Under the pieces are notes generated by a model. The model was not told the DNA's origin, made no database searches, and saw nothing but the letters and a program-made list of their open reading frames with translations. Positions 51,574-64,000 of a stretch of DNA of 64,000 nucleotides are shown here, piece by piece. The translations under genes were made by a program, and so were the position numbers. Within the stretch, counting starts at the first letter, position 1. Every line of letters begins with the position of its first letter. Origin of the DNA: Apostichopus japonicus (lineage: Eukaryota; Echinodermata; Holothuroidea; Aspidochirotida; Stichopodidae); NCBI RefSeq assembly GCF_037975245.1, contig NC_092577.1, positions 9,893,013-9,957,012 on the forward strand, read 5' to 3'.

Positions 51574-51938
51574 CAAGGGCGTAGGAACCGGGGGGCTGGG
51601 GGCGCCAGCCCCCCTGTGAAAAATATGGTGGGGCGGAAGTATCATTCCGCCCCCCGCTTCGCAAGTCAGAAAACCCCTTTTTCATTTCCAAATGTGAAAA
51701 AAATCTCATTTGGAGCACCAAATTGCATCTAAGGCCAGGTGAAAATGCAAAATTATTTACAAAATGGAGTGGGTGTTGAAATGTGCTATATTGCACCAAA
51801 TTGCATCTGAGGCCACCTGGAAATGCAAAAAATTTCCAAAGGGGAGGGGACACCCCCTCCCCTTAGACCCCTCCCCCAGGCCGGCCATCAGTCTTCAGCC
51901 CCCCCCCCCCCACTCAAGAGTACCTTCCTACGCCACTG
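51574..51938. mobile_element. Short non-autonomous TIR element, CA(G)GGGCGTAGGAA ends
   Basis: The left end CAAGGGCGTAGGAACC matches the reverse complement of the right end, CAGTGGCGTAGGAAGG. The flanks CCATCTGT (51566-51573) and CTATCTGT (51939-51946) are an 8-bp duplication with one mismatch. The interior has two GC hairpins (GGGGCGGAA with TTCCGCCCC at 51632-51655; GGGGGCTGG with GCCAGCCCC at 51587-51610) and an imperfect internal dimer with CACCAAATTGCATCT repeated. 365 bp, non-coding. Confidence 0.85.
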
Positions 51939-54900
51939 CTATCTGTACTTTAAATTATGATCGTTCACATAAAAGCAGAAAAAAACAAAGCATGATGGTA
52001 ACTGATAATATGCTTAAACAAGCATTACATTAGGTACTTTTAGCTCTTTTCTCCGACAATGGTTAACCTTTCGAGCGGATACACTACTGTAATTGTGGTA
52101 CGGTACCTTTATAAACTGAGTCATTTCCAACATGGAAGTATTTTTTTAACTGACCAAGTAATTTCTTCCACGGTTCAAAGAAATTAACATTCACGCCATC
52201 ACAGGCTAAACGCTATCCAATAGAAACAGGTGTTGCGACAGAACCGATATAGCTCCCAGAATATGGCCGTCATACAAGGGAACTCTGAAAGCTCACTAGG
52301 CCGGACTGATGCCCACGGCAAGGGGTGGGGAGACGAGGCCAAGCAGAGCCCTGCACCAGAACGAAACATATTACAGTGAAATATCACATGAATTTCATCG
52401 ATTCTAGAACATGTAGGAGCCATAGCCTACAGCGAATGGGAATCCGCCTGCCCCCAGCTTTACTTCTGGAGTGAACGCGACTTCACAGCATGTCATGACT
52501 TTGACCTTCACAGAAAGACACGATAGAGTTGTTGTTCTACTTAACTACTACAGTGGAACAAGTCAACACGTGACACTATTCCACCGCCACTCTGATCCAA
52601 ATCGTTACCACAGATAAATAAAAACGAGGCCCAAATCCGAATGAAATTGAGGTTTATTTATCTGCACCCCCCCCCCCCTACATTTTTCTGCGATAGTGTC
52701 CTCCAAGTTAATGATTTATCCTTGAAAAAAATGGCAAGAGGTCGCAGAAATCACGAATGAGATAATCATTGGAAAATATCATTGGCAATAAATTTGAAAT
52801 CGTTGGTGAAAGATTGGATCTGAGTGGAGGGGGATGTAAGACAGAATACGAAGGGGCCAGAGTTGGTTAGCTGGGGGGAAAGGATACTACATTATTGTCT
52901 GAAAGTTAAGGTCTACACCTTTTAAGTGGACACAATTTTTTGAAGGTTTCCCTTTGACGTGGGAAATATTCTCCAAGACCTATGCGGGAGGGTGAGCTTT
53001 TGAGTACAAACACCTCAACATTTCCTGTTACAGGAAACTCACGTTTTTTGTTTACGGTTTTTTCCGTTGGTTAAGAGGAGGGGAAATTGTCTCCCTCACC
53101 CTCCATTCCCTGCTGGCATCATTAAATGGGGTATTTCCGCAATGGTATTAATATGGTACCCTAGTTTGACTTTTATTGGGGTGGTAGGCTTCTCCTATTT
53201 ACTAACATGTCATTTGTTTTATATTTCAATGAGCCTATACCATGCATAGTAGCGTCTCTTAAATACATTGCATAACTATTATCCATATTAAGATGCAGGC
53301 TGGGGTAGGAAGAAGGGGGTTGGAGTCGAGGATAAGGTTATCCAGATATACAATGATTGATGCAATGTAATACAATTTTTTTTATTAAAGTTCAAAATGC
53401 AAATATGGAGAAGACGACGATATTAGTGGTTGACCGTTTCGGACTTTTCTATTTTTGTATTGGGAGTAACTTCACACAATCAAAAAACAAACCATATTAT
53501 TATTAATACTGATCTCTATTCTCATCTTTGACAAATTAATAAACAACAACCGTTTCCTTTCAGTTTTTAACGCATTTTCAATAACTCCAGGTTCGATTAA
53601 AATTATAAATGAAGCAGACAGCAGATGATGAGGGCTTATTGGACTCTGCAAATGAATAATATACCATTTTATTTGCCTGCGTGATGATGTGAATAGAAGA
53701 GGGGGGGGGGGGAGGGACCGGAGAGGGGGAAGAGGGTCCGGAGAGAGGGAGGAATAGGAACCAAATCCAAACATTATCACTGGTTCACATGATAGGGATC
53801 TCTGTGATGAACAACTTGCCCACATAGATGAGGGGAAAAAAAAAAACCTTTCAATGTTTTTTTCTTCCCAATCTCACAATTGAAGACTTGAGCAAGTCTA
53901 AATATGTCATAACTAAAGCCATATATACTTGAATATTTAACTATTTTTGTTTCTATATTCATTACTGTTATTTTTTCTGTAGTGGATATACGGTTTGCAG
54001 ATGCTGGATGTAGAAGGTTTCAAATGTCGTAACATAAAAACCAAATTATGGCACTGGTTTCAGCCTCAAGACTGCCTACATTCAACTTCAAAAATATGGA
54101 ATTCAAAGCAATCGGACAGTTAAGGTCCCAACGTCTCCCCGCCCCCTCCCCGTGGCACCAATGACATCACAAATCAACAAATGGCAGCCCACAGCCATAT
54201 AATCTTCCAGACAGACCAAGATTTCCTCTGATCAATGTTTGGAGATTTGGGGGGGGGGGGAGGAGAGAGAAGTAGGTGTGTTCATCACAGACATATATCA
54301 TGTTAGGCTACAAAGATCATGGTTTGGGTTTGTTCCTCCATTAGAAACGATGTAACAGGAGTGTATTTTCTATCGAAACCACTATTTCAAAGGTGGGTTC
54401 AATTTAAATGATAACACCCGCCAAAATCCATTTTTATATATTATTTTATCTTCGGTATCATGGCATACCAGTTCTTTCCCGGTCCTTTGGGTACACAACA
54501 AATATCAGCTGCTATATTGGGTTAGAGCACCAAAGCACACTTTAAGAGTGACGATATTACCCTACCCCTGCAGAATTTGTGCACCCTGGGTGCACCACTC
54601 CCCCCGCCCCCACCCCCCACCTGGACTTCATACTCTGTAAGCTTGATTAAGCTTAGTAGTAAGCACAGGCACACTGATGGATTACCCACTGTCATCTACT
54701 TCACAGAAGTCGAGTAGAATCGTGGTCTAACTACAGTATTAAAGCTACTAGATCAATTGTAGAACCAAATATCTACTGATGTTCTTAACAGGTTAAATTG
54801 GGGTTTTTTTTCAGCAATTACTTACCTTGATCTTGAAGAGAGAAACCAGCAAATTGAAATGATTTGTACACCATGTATAATTCCTATGGCATTTCGTTAT

Positions 54901-55194
54901 TTTGTACCCTCTCCCCCTGTACAGTATGTGAAAGGTGGGAGACCTTGGTTTAGTCTTGTGTAAATGCAGAACTATACAGATATACTTTATATATGATTAC
55001 ACCTCTCTAGTAATGATATAATACAATTATGATGTCATATTTTCCTTCCTTCAGGCTTCAACCATGACCACACAAAAAGAAGCTAACATCACCTGGTCAA
55101 CAGTGAAATGTCACCAGATGCAGTTATCACCACCTGCATGGAGTTAGAAGAGAGTAACTGTAATTTAATGTGTAACCATGTCATCAACTATAAC

Positions 55195-56035
55195 CAACTA
55201 GCTGAACTTGACAGTAACCAGCAGAGATAACTTTAATAACCAGCTGAACTTGACAGTAACCAGCTAAGGAACAGTAATCAACAGCTGAACTTGACTGTAA
55301 CCAGTTGAGGTGACAGCAATGAGCAGCTGAACTTGACAGTAACCAGCTGAGGTAACTGTAATCACTAGCTGAACTTGACAGTAACCAGTTGAGGTAACAG
55401 CAATCAGCAGCTGAACTTGACAGTAACCAGCTGAGGTAACAGCAATCAGCAGCTGAACTTGACAGTAACCAGCTGAGGTAACTGTAATCAATAGCTGAAC
55501 TTGACAGTAACCAGCTGAAGTCATTGTTATCGCCAGCTGAACTTGACAGTAACCAGCTGAGGTAACTGTAATCACTAGCTGAACTTGACAGTAACCAGTT
55601 GAGGTAACAGCAATCAGCAGCTGAACTTGACAGTAACCAGCTGAGGTAACTGTAATCACTAGCTGAACTTGACAGTAACCAGCTGAGGTAACAGCAATCA
55701 GCAGCTGAACTTGACAGTAACCAGCTGAGGTAACTGTAATCAATAGCTGAACTTGACAGTAACCAGCTGAAGTCATTGTTATCGCCAGCTGAACTTGACA
55801 GTAACCAGCTGAGGTAATTGTTATCACCAGATGAACTTACCAGTAATCACCTGAGGTAACTATTATCACCAGCTGAACTTGACAATAACCAGCTGAGGTA
55901 ATTGTTATCACCAGCTGAACTTGACAGTAATCAGCTAAGGAACAGTAATCAACAGCTGAACTTGACAGTAACCAGTTGAGGTACAGCAATCAGCAGCTGA
56001 ACTTGACAGTAACCAGCTGAGGTAACTGTAATCAA
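55195..56035. repeat. 42-bp minisatellite, about 20 copies
   Basis: The unit is 42 bp: AGCTGAACTTGACAGTAACC, then AGCTGAGGTAACTGTAATCA or AGCTGAGGTAACAGCAATCA, plus two bases. Longer blocks of several units are themselves repeated (the pattern with AAGTCATTGTTATCGCC occurs twice). As 42 is a multiple of three, a 187-residue minus frame of 14-residue repeats stays open (55264-55827). It lies 0.5 kb downstream of the Tribbles stop codon, so it may be in or near its 3' UTR. Confidence 0.95.
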
Positions 56036-56543
56036 CTCATAACACAATAACAGTTAACTTTACTCAGTAGATGAAATGGATAGCTATCACCAAGGTTAAC
56101 TGCAGACACCCGCCTCCCATGCTATGATTGGTTACAAATTAATATGCTTCCCTATTGACATAAACAAAATACCGATCTATTATAAAACAAAACCCTCCAT
56201 CTGGTTTTAACTATCAAAATCTACCAGTGCTGCTGTTGGGTATAAAGAAACTTTCACAATTTTAATACAAAACACATGGAATAACTAGCGAAAAAAACCT
56301 CTCCCCTGCTTTCTGCAACTGAACCAACGTTTAAAGTATCGCTCAGCAGCTACCTCTCTCTGCATTTAAAAGGTGATGTACCCTCCTCCACGGTGCAAAC
56401 CCTCTGAACCCACGGACGTTCAATGTCTCACGGGTGACCCCCTTCCCCCCCTATCTTGGTATAACTTCACCCTGAAAAATAATATTTCAATACTTTGTTA
56501 ATCCCTCTGGTGGTGTGGCAGTGATCTATCAGAGTGGGAATCT
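56036..56543. other. Probable 3' UTR of the Tribbles gene
   Basis: Non-coding DNA between the minisatellite and the stop codon. No clear AATAAA on the minus strand was picked out here. Confidence 0.4.
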
Positions 56544-57018
56544 TTACGTGAAGAAGAACATGTCCCCCTCTTCAAATACTATGTCGGGAACCAGCTGGTC
56601 GGGGGCAGCCTTGGTCTTGCCGGACGACCGTGACGTACCCTCCGAGAAGCTGTGGAACCAAGGATGGCACAGGATCTCCTCCGTGGTGAGCCGTTCGCTC
56701 GGGTCTACTCTCAATATGCTGTACAAGAGGCATTTGGCCAGTGGGGACAGTGACTCGGGGACGACGAACAGCCCCTGGCGAATCTTGGCAAACAGTTTGG
56801 CGAGCTCGGCGTCGTGAAAAGGATAACGTCCGACTAGCATTGTGTAGAGGATCACACCCAGGCTCCATACGTCTGCTTGCTTGCCAGAGTACACCCCAGA
56901 GGGGTTGAGTATCTCCGGGCTGACGTAGGCCGGGCAGCCGTGCTTGTCTTGTAAGGTGTCATCCTGAGGGTCGGGGAGAATGTGCGCATCTTCTAAATTA
57001 TCTAATACCAGATGAGTT
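56544..57018 (-). CDS. TRIB: Tribbles last exon
   Basis: Acceptor TTCTCTTGCAG. 475 bases from [14 protein letters not shown] to a TAA stop, including the C-lobe and the COP1 motif. GC content is visibly higher than the introns. Confidence 0.97.
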
Positions 57019-60000
57019 CTGCAAGAGAAGAGGAAAAGAAAAAGAGCTGTAAAGTATTCCGCTGGACAATGTCGGTTTCTTGTAGACACTGTCTCACCAA
57101 GAGAACAGACAAATTTATACTAGATGCAATGATTAAGGCCTATGCACTGCACAGTCTCCAGGTATGTTCAACATGTTGGCATAGACACTTGTTTGAAATG
57201 TAGGATGCTGTGGAGGTTGCAGAAAAATATCCATTGTTATTTATTTTTATTGTTATAAATGATGACACTGCTCTTGCTGCAGCTTTTCTTTTCGACACGG
57301 CGGCGACCACCACACTTACGTTGGAAGCTGCACAGTACATCTGGTATTGCAGACACAGAACCGTTGTTATCTCCGTGCATACAAGCTCTTACACACAAAA
57401 TCCAAACCTGGGCAAAATGCATGTATACACACACCCACCCAAATGAGTACACTATTTCATGCTCTGCACACTGAGAGAGGCAAGGACTACAGTAGCCACT
57501 ACTGGAATGTATTTACTGTATAAGAATATAGGTGGTTACCGTGGGTGACTGAGTAAAGTGGATGCACCTGACAGAACAGACTGGGGTTCCATAACACAAC
57601 TGTAGAATTTTTTACAGTTTTATGCTAACTATACCCAAGAATACTTCAACATACTATATCATATTGTATAAATATATAGATATGCTTAATTTAACATTTT
57701 AAATACTGAATGATTCTGAGAATTTGTTGAATTCCTCATTTTGAGTAGATAAATGATTTAATACATTGGTTTACTGCGAAAGCGACAAAACATTATGATT
57801 TCTGAAATGGCAACTAAACGACCTTGTCCCTATACAGCTACAAAATGTCACTTTAGAACACTGTGGACAATATATTTTGAGACTTTCTAGTAGGATTGTA
57901 TTTTAATGATCAATGTTTATAACAGCCTCAGGGAATAAGATCTTTTTATGTGTTCAAACTTTATCTAGCAGTTTTGAAGGCTCTGACTTCGGTTTCTTAT
58001 AAAGTACTACGGTCCCTGTGTGAAAAATTGCGCAACACATTGTTTGGAGTTTCTAGCAACCAGACCATTTTGCATCTATAGCCTTTTTGCGATCAACATG
58101 TGATACCTGATAAATGAGTCCAGGCTGTGTATTATACAACCACTCAACCTCAACTCTGACAATATTCACTGTGCACAGAGCACTGCTCATCACTCTCATC
58201 ACTCCCTAGCTTGGTACATAACATGATATTACTGCTGATGTCCCCCTATAGAGCCCCAACAGGTGGATCCAACTTCGAGTAGTGCTGCACAGTTTATCAA
58301 TACACCACCTTATCAGCACAGAGCCAGCCTGTCTGTCAATACGATTGCAACAGCAAACAGACAGATCTCTTGCAACATTAGGGAAATCCCTGCCAGCAGT
58401 TTTCAAAGAGAAAGTAAGGCAGGCAAGAAAGGTTAATTGCAACATCTTTGGAAAATGCCCAGGGAGTATCAATTCCACATAACAATGAAGGTCAGGACTA
58501 ATCAGTACACAAGGGCAATACAGAAAGTCAAGAGACGCAACTTACAGTATGCTGCATTTATGTAGTACAGTATGGATACTGTATGTGCAGTACAGTTATA
58601 CTGTGCAAAGATGTACAGTACAGTATGTTTTACATGGTAAGGTATGGCACACTTTGTACTGTGAACAAGATGTACAGTATGTGCATGTTGTACACATGGT
58701 ACTGTATGGTACAGTATGTACTGTGAACAAGATGTACAGTACAGCATGTTGTATATAAGGTACTGTATGGTACAGTATGTACTGTGAACAAGATGTACAG
58801 TACAGCATGTTGTATATAAGGTACTGTATGGTACAGTATGTACTGTGAACAAGATGTACAGTACAGCATGTTGTATATATGGTACTGTATGGTACAGTAT
58901 GTACTGTGAACAAGATGTACAGTACAGCATGTTGTATATATGGTACTGTATGGCACAGTATGTACTGTGAACAAGATGTACAGTACAGCATGTTGTATAT
59001 ATGGTACTGTATGGTACAGTATGTACTGTGAACAAGATGTACAGTACAGCATGTTGTATATATGGTACTGTATGGCACAGTATGTACTGTGAACAAGATG
59101 TACAGTACAGTATGTTGTATATGATACTATATATGGTATACATGTATATGGTAGATGCATGTATTTACATACATGGTACTGTACAGTATGTACACTGTAG
59201 AGAGATATAAATGTATTTATGTATCCTACAGTTATATAAGGAACAGACCCATGCACCAGGAACATGGAAATTGCACCACAATTTAAGGGGAACTATGTTC
59301 TATTGTTGAGCCAGTATTCCCCGCACCAATCACTTGTTTGCTTGGCTCATGCTGACGTCAAACTAGTGCGAAAGCCCTTTATCAGTGCCTTTTGTTCACT
59401 CCAGCTTTGACCTTTGACCTGTTACCTTTTACGGAACCTGCCCTTTTCATACATCCAGATCCGTTAACGCTCAAAAAAGGGTTAGTACAGTAGACTTTTC
59501 GAATGCTTTCGAATTTCTGAATGAGAAAATTCCAGTAAAATATTCCCCTGGTTATGGCATAAAAATTACCCATAATTTCTTTTTTTAGAAGACTACAGTA
59601 TGTGAATGGGTAATTCAACTTTGTGTTCACAAGTGCTGAGAGATTATACAATGTAGACTGAACGCACAGAATTTGATTTTGCAAGTTTACACTCTGCCGG
59701 GAATGGATCGTTATTCCAACTGAGTAGCACCCCAATCTCCTCCCCCCCCCCCAACCCACTCCATCGGACACCCTGCCACCCCTCTACTGAAGAGAAATAA
59801 TGCTATATATATAGTTTCCAAAGTCAGTACCACACCCTAAATGAGATGGTTAATTCTGGTCACCGAGCGCAACAAACTCTTCACATCCCAAAGTCCGACT
59901 AGTTATCGGACTTTTCACCTCCTGAATTCAAAATTTCAGACCCAATAAAAATATACGACTATGTACTGGTTACTTACTGCTCTGGATTAGCGAAGACAAA

Positions 60001-60270
60001 TTTTCTTAGTTTCAGATCCCTCAGGATGATACCGCTCCTGTGGCAATGGGAAACAGCCGAGACGATCTGGCGGAACAGCCGGGCGGCCTGCGGCTCCTTC
60101 AGCTTCCTCTGGCTCCTGATGTGAGTGTGAATGTCCCCGTAGGTCCACGGGAAGAAAACGTACGCGTGGTCGTCGCTGAACAGAAGTTCGTGCACATTGT
60201 TTATGTTCTCTTGGGGCGCCACGTTGAAGCGCGGAGCAAAGGTCTCCTGGTACTTGGATCTCGAAGCAAT
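56544..60270 (-). CDS. TRIB: Tribbles pseudokinase, last two coding exons (5' partial)
   Basis: Exons 60270-59978 and 57018-56544 join in phase to give 255 residues, the C-terminal two thirds or more of a Tribbles protein. Tribbles are pseudokinase scaffolds that bring substrates to the COP1 ubiquitin ligase and bind MEK1. The altered catalytic loop LRDLKLRKF (83-91) and the absence of DFG (NLE at 105-107 in NLEDAHIL, where vertebrates have SLE) are Tribbles hallmarks. [11 protein letters not shown] (125-135) and DVWSLG (147-152) are the activation segment and helix F. After the kinase fold come ILCHPWF (213-219, MEK1-binding type) and DQLVPD (238-243, COP1-binding motif). The first exon, with the N-terminus and the beta-strand lysine region, was not found in the 3.7 kb upstream and is probably outside the window. 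Similar to TRIB1/TRIB2; not resolved further. Confidence 0.95.
57019..59977 (-). other. Tribbles intron
   Basis: About 3 kb with a 61-bp minisatellite (58648-59130), a DR1-type TGACCTTTGACCT at 59408-59420 and no exon-like frames. Confidence 0.8.
58648..59130. repeat. 61-bp minisatellite in the Tribbles intron, about 7-8 copies
   Basis: The unit contains GTACTGTATGGTACAGTATG, TACTGTGAACAAGATGTACA and GTACAGCATGTTGTATAT. Copies are marked by GTGAACAAGA at 58661, 58723, 58784, 58845 and onward every 61 bases. It is very rich in the near-palindromes TACTGTA and TACAGTA. 61 is not a multiple of three, so the long minus frames shift reading through three phases and are artefacts. Confidence 0.95.
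59978..60270 (-). CDS. TRIB: Tribbles internal exon
   Basis: Acceptor ACCTTTGTCCACAG, donor CA|GTAAGT. 293 bases from [15 protein letters not shown] to ANPE plus two bases of a Gln codon; carries [13 protein letters not shown] and the LRDLKLRKF loop. Confidence 0.95.
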
Positions 60271-63200
60271 CTGTGGACAAAGGTAAGACAGAACTCTTGA
60301 ATGTCAAGAAAAAATTTATATAAATTGAACTATTTACAGGTTTATAGCATTTGCAGTCAGACTGCTCACAACAGCGCCACATGCACACACACACCAACTG
60401 GCACACACGTCGCATGCCATGACTATTACGTACCATTATTCACAGTACTGTTTGCTGTGATGTAAAGATTGCACGTTACACTTTGACGACGTTGTGACTA
60501 CTGTATGATATCTTCCAAACCAACTACATCATTGGTAACAAACCTATTTCATGGAATCAACAATTTGTACACAATCTGAGCATTGTCAATTTAAGTCTTT
60601 TTTCTCACAAGAAATAAGAAAGACCAAAAAACAAAATCCTGCTCTTTAACAGAGATCTACCACTTAACAGCACTCGAATACTATACAGTGCTACAGCACG
60701 GTAATGTACAGTAAACCACCAAAATTCTGTTGGTTTTTAGTTTGTCAAACACAGGCATCTCTTTATATAATTCAACCATGCAACATGCATCCATCTCAGA
60801 AAGGTCACAACACGGTCGTCATCCTACTGAATGAGAAATGCCTCTGGCGTCTAGACAAAAAAAAAAAAAAACTGAAATATCCCTTCGAGACCCAACCTAA
60901 ATTCTTAAACCTCCAATCTTAAGGACTAAACATTTTCTGAGGCGTGATCGCCCAATCGCATGATGCAGCCAGCGCCTACCATGATTGGACTCATGAACTG
61001 TATATATATATATATCTGGATTGTGCCAATAGTGCGGTCGACTCGGTCCCTTCAGGAGCGCGATAGAGTATGACTGACTGAGCAAAGACTTCTGTGGAAA
61101 TTTGGCGACGGAAGAACCGCGATCAAGTTTTTATCAACTTAGAACCATTGTAGCAGGGCTAAAGAACAAAAGATATAAGTTATGTCATTTCCTTGGTTAC
61201 GAAAGAGAAAACTGCGGATGACTGATTGAGCGTCCTCTGTTGAAATAGTTTTGTCATTTTTAAATTTAGTGTAGCGTGATCACTATAACCAGTTTGCAAT
61301 GCTGCAGTGCTTACATTGACAAAAAAAAAGAACAACAAAACCCATCAATATCTATGAGCTGTAAAATGACAAATTTCTGATGCCAATTTTTGCAGACTGT
61401 GAGTTCAGAAAAAAACCTTCCCACCATAATTACTTCTACGGTATGTAATATTCAAGCAGGGAATTCTCATTTGGTATAAAACCGTAAGGTAGAATTTTTC
61501 ATCAAAGTGAGAGTCTGTGAGAGTGACGTACTAATACAGAATTTCCATTTCATACTGGCAGTGAAACTATCGCCGCCGCTAAAACACACGTTTCTACATT
61601 TTCTCTACTGTCTACCAGGGCTGTTAGCAAGGTGTTGTGCAATTGGAACACCACAAGTTGTCAGAATTTGGCTGGTACTGTAAGATCATTATTTGAAGAA
61701 AAAAACAATCAGCTCTTAGTATCTTTAATTTTAAGTAAATCGCCTTTTATGTACCTATTTTTAAAAGTCAGTGCACAATAGGCGTCTCAATGAGGCATCT
61801 GACAGGTACAGTAGGAATCACCAATATATCCAAATATCCCAATTTAACTAACTTCTGAGAGGGACCAAAACACACAATTTGAAGATTAAATTTCGGAGTC
61901 TGAGCCTTCCACCATAATGTACAGTAGTTAGTGTAAAGTTTATGTTCAGTAAATCTTTCCCCCAAAAATAATATAATTCTGCACTAAATACAATTATGTT
62001 CATATGAAAGGTAATCTTACATACTACCTGAATACACCCTTCCCCCCCCCCCAACCCCTGCCTTACCACCACCCTCAAAATCCAGACCTGTATATATTGC
62101 AAACAGTTGACAATTCTAGAACCTAGTTCGAGATGAAGCAAGAACGAGAAAGAGATCTCGTAGATGAACGCACATTTAGGCTTCAGCATATCATCATACT
62201 TGACGTATATACAGTATATATACCGTAAACTAAAAGTATATATCAAACTAGATTCGACCGCACTCTGAGAATAGAAAGCAAAGGATAAAATAAATAATCG
62301 GCTTCCTTGCCAACAGTTAAAAATAGAACCACTGGAGTGACCTTTTCCTTTCCCTGCATTAGATCCGATGACAGTCAACTGTGAAAGTACAGCAATGAAC
62401 AACCACCAAATTCCTCTTGTTCGAAAGTCTTTCCGACCCTATTTTGCCGTACTTTGGGGAAATTTCCTCCAGTTCTGCTGATAGAATTATCTTTCACAGC
62501 ACGCTGACTCACTGCAATTATTTTTTTTGCCTCTCCCACTCATTTTTAACTTCTTTGCTAAAAGCAACCTTACAAGAAAATTATAGCAAAGCTCCCCTAA
62601 GACAGTAAATGATAACCCCATCAACGAATATTTCAAAGGCTATTTCGCAACTACCAAGAAAACAATAGGCATTGTGTTTAAATAAGCCATTGTCAGATAT
62701 AATCTCTCTCTCCCCTGATATTACTACACTACAGCTTATCACAGTTGAGTTCCACTTGATGCTCTATTCAACCTTTAACCGGAAATATATTGACCAGTAT
62801 TACCAGATGTCCCATACATTAAATAGTGTATTCTCTTGTGTGCACACTGGCCACAGTGAGAAAGGTCGAGGTTTGTGTATTGTGCAATAGTCGTATAATT
62901 GCACAATGCTTTTCACACACACTCACACACACTGACTAAGAACGTGAGTACTACCTGCCCACTCAAACCAGAAATTTGAAGGTGAATCAGATGCATGAAA
63001 AAGCAGGTCAACCTGAGGTTTCTTCACCAAGGAAGTGTAGAACGACTGATATTGACTCACTGTGGGATACTTAGTTAGAATTGTAGACCAAATTTACTCA
63101 CTGTATAAAATGGTCATGGCTTTGTTTTTGGTCCCATGATACAATATTGCTCACTGATGATCATAGTTATTGTCATAGCAACAACTTTGCAAAACTGTTA

Positions 63201-64000
63201 TTGTTTCTCTGTACTATTTTATTTATGTTTTGGCAATGTCATGCCTCAAGACACAAATTTCCAATGAAATTTCAATTTTCAATGGTATTTCTAAATGAAT
63301 TTTTAAGTGCTCTTAAGTTTTGTTAAACCTATAATCTCTATACTGTATGTATACAAGCACACATCTGATTTGCATCCATACATATATATATATATGTACA
63401 CCAAATAACTACAACCATGTAAAAGTGAAGTTATTCACAATCATTTGAAATTCATCACTTGCTTTCGATGACATGTCACTGGTTACAGTGAAGCAAACAA
63501 AACAAGTTGACATTATTGTACGTTGGACTTTCGTAAGCAACATACTTAGTTTGATCAAGTAGCATCGAAAGTGTACGTCATTCGATTCTACAGGAAAACA
63601 CACTTTTCGAGAATGTAGTCCCTTACACGTCATAGATCTATTGCGCAATCAGACTTGTAATTCCGAGGAAAGTTGGAACATTTCCTTCGGGAGACACTTG
63701 CAATGTCCTCACTCTGTCAGTTGATGATCTTTGTTCATCCGGAGTTTTGGAACAAATTACGAGAATCGCTCCACTAAATGGAACCTGCTGGAAAAAAGGC
63801 CCACAGAGCCCTGACCTCTGTCCTGCCAACAGTTTTAACAGAGTGGGTGCAGGCTTACAGGATGGTCCACACCGCTCACTTCAGCTGGTTCATAGATCAG
63901 TGAGTGGTGCACCCGCCATCAGCATCGTGGGCAGCCAGTCAGGCTGTCCTGATAAAAGAACACAGTGACTTGAGAATCAGACCGGTGCACTGAACTCTAT
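60271..64000. other. Upstream Tribbles intron or flank; no exon recognised
   Basis: About 3.7 kb. I searched the minus strand for the Tribbles first exon and found nothing similar. (TA)n at 61001-61014, poly-C at 62042-62052. The stretch 63640-63970 has more balanced composition and modest open frames on both strands, but neither matches a family I know. Confidence 0.5.

Noticed and set aside
55264-55827. 187-residue minus-strand frame of 14-residue repeats
   Set aside because: Translation of the 42-bp minisatellite.
58502-59265. Three overlapping 166-213 residue minus-strand frames rich in Cys, Tyr and His
   Set aside because: Translation of the 61-bp minisatellite cycling through its three phases, inside the Tribbles intron.
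61848-62402. 184-residue minus-strand frame considered as the missing Tribbles first exon
   Set aside because: No similarity to any Tribbles N-terminus or beta-lobe motif, AT-rich composition, and no donor in the needed phase was seen.
63638-63968. Possible exon on either strand near the right edge
   Set aside because: Both strands have short open frames of balanced composition but neither has recognisable splice sites or family motifs; kept only as a note in the flank entry.

Overview
The window is eukaryotic nuclear DNA from an animal. Genes are split by GT-AG introns, intergenic DNA is AT-rich, and microsatellites, minisatellites, a tRNA-headed SINE and short TIR elements are dense. The gene set (EF-1alpha, a Tribbles pseudokinase, an SLC35F transporter) and the repeat style suggest an invertebrate deuterostome, probably an echinoderm and possibly a sea cucumber. 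The taxon is an inference; the family assignments are strong.

Layout. 1-13357: no recognisable exon. It holds a 267-bp near-perfect inverted repeat (993-1259), a TIR element with an 11-bp target duplication (5031-5409), a 25-bp minisatellite (5912-6850) and a 21-bp minisatellite (11690-12990). 13358-14076 (+): last coding exon of an unidentified gene with a disordered, lysine/arginine-rich tail; its other exons are not recognised. 14077-21897: 3' UTR and intergenic DNA with a SINE (19820-20045). 21898-29600 (-): a complete seven-coding-exon SLC35F3/F4-like transporter, 417 aa. 30575-32868: nested TIR elements upstream of it. 35682-40816 (-): complete EF-1alpha, 462 aa in five coding exons, with a proposed TATA promoter, pyrimidine-rich start and short untranslated first exon near 46979-47040. 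Its roughly 6-kb first intron carries two hAT-like elements of one family, one of them split by a third element. 47045-56543: no gene seen; repeats and one short TIR element. 56544-60270 (-): the last two coding exons of a Tribbles pseudokinase; the first exon was not found and is probably beyond the right edge.

The three recognised genes do unrelated housekeeping or signalling jobs (translation elongation, solute transport, ubiquitin-ligase scaffolding) and do not form a pathway. Most of the novelty is in the repeats. In two separate genes a splice junction with a short piece of adjoining exon has been tandemly multiplied inside the intron: a 3' splice site in SLC35F (24504-24958) and a 5' splice site in EF-1alpha (39489-39965). 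No bacterial-style system, CRISPR array or operon is present.
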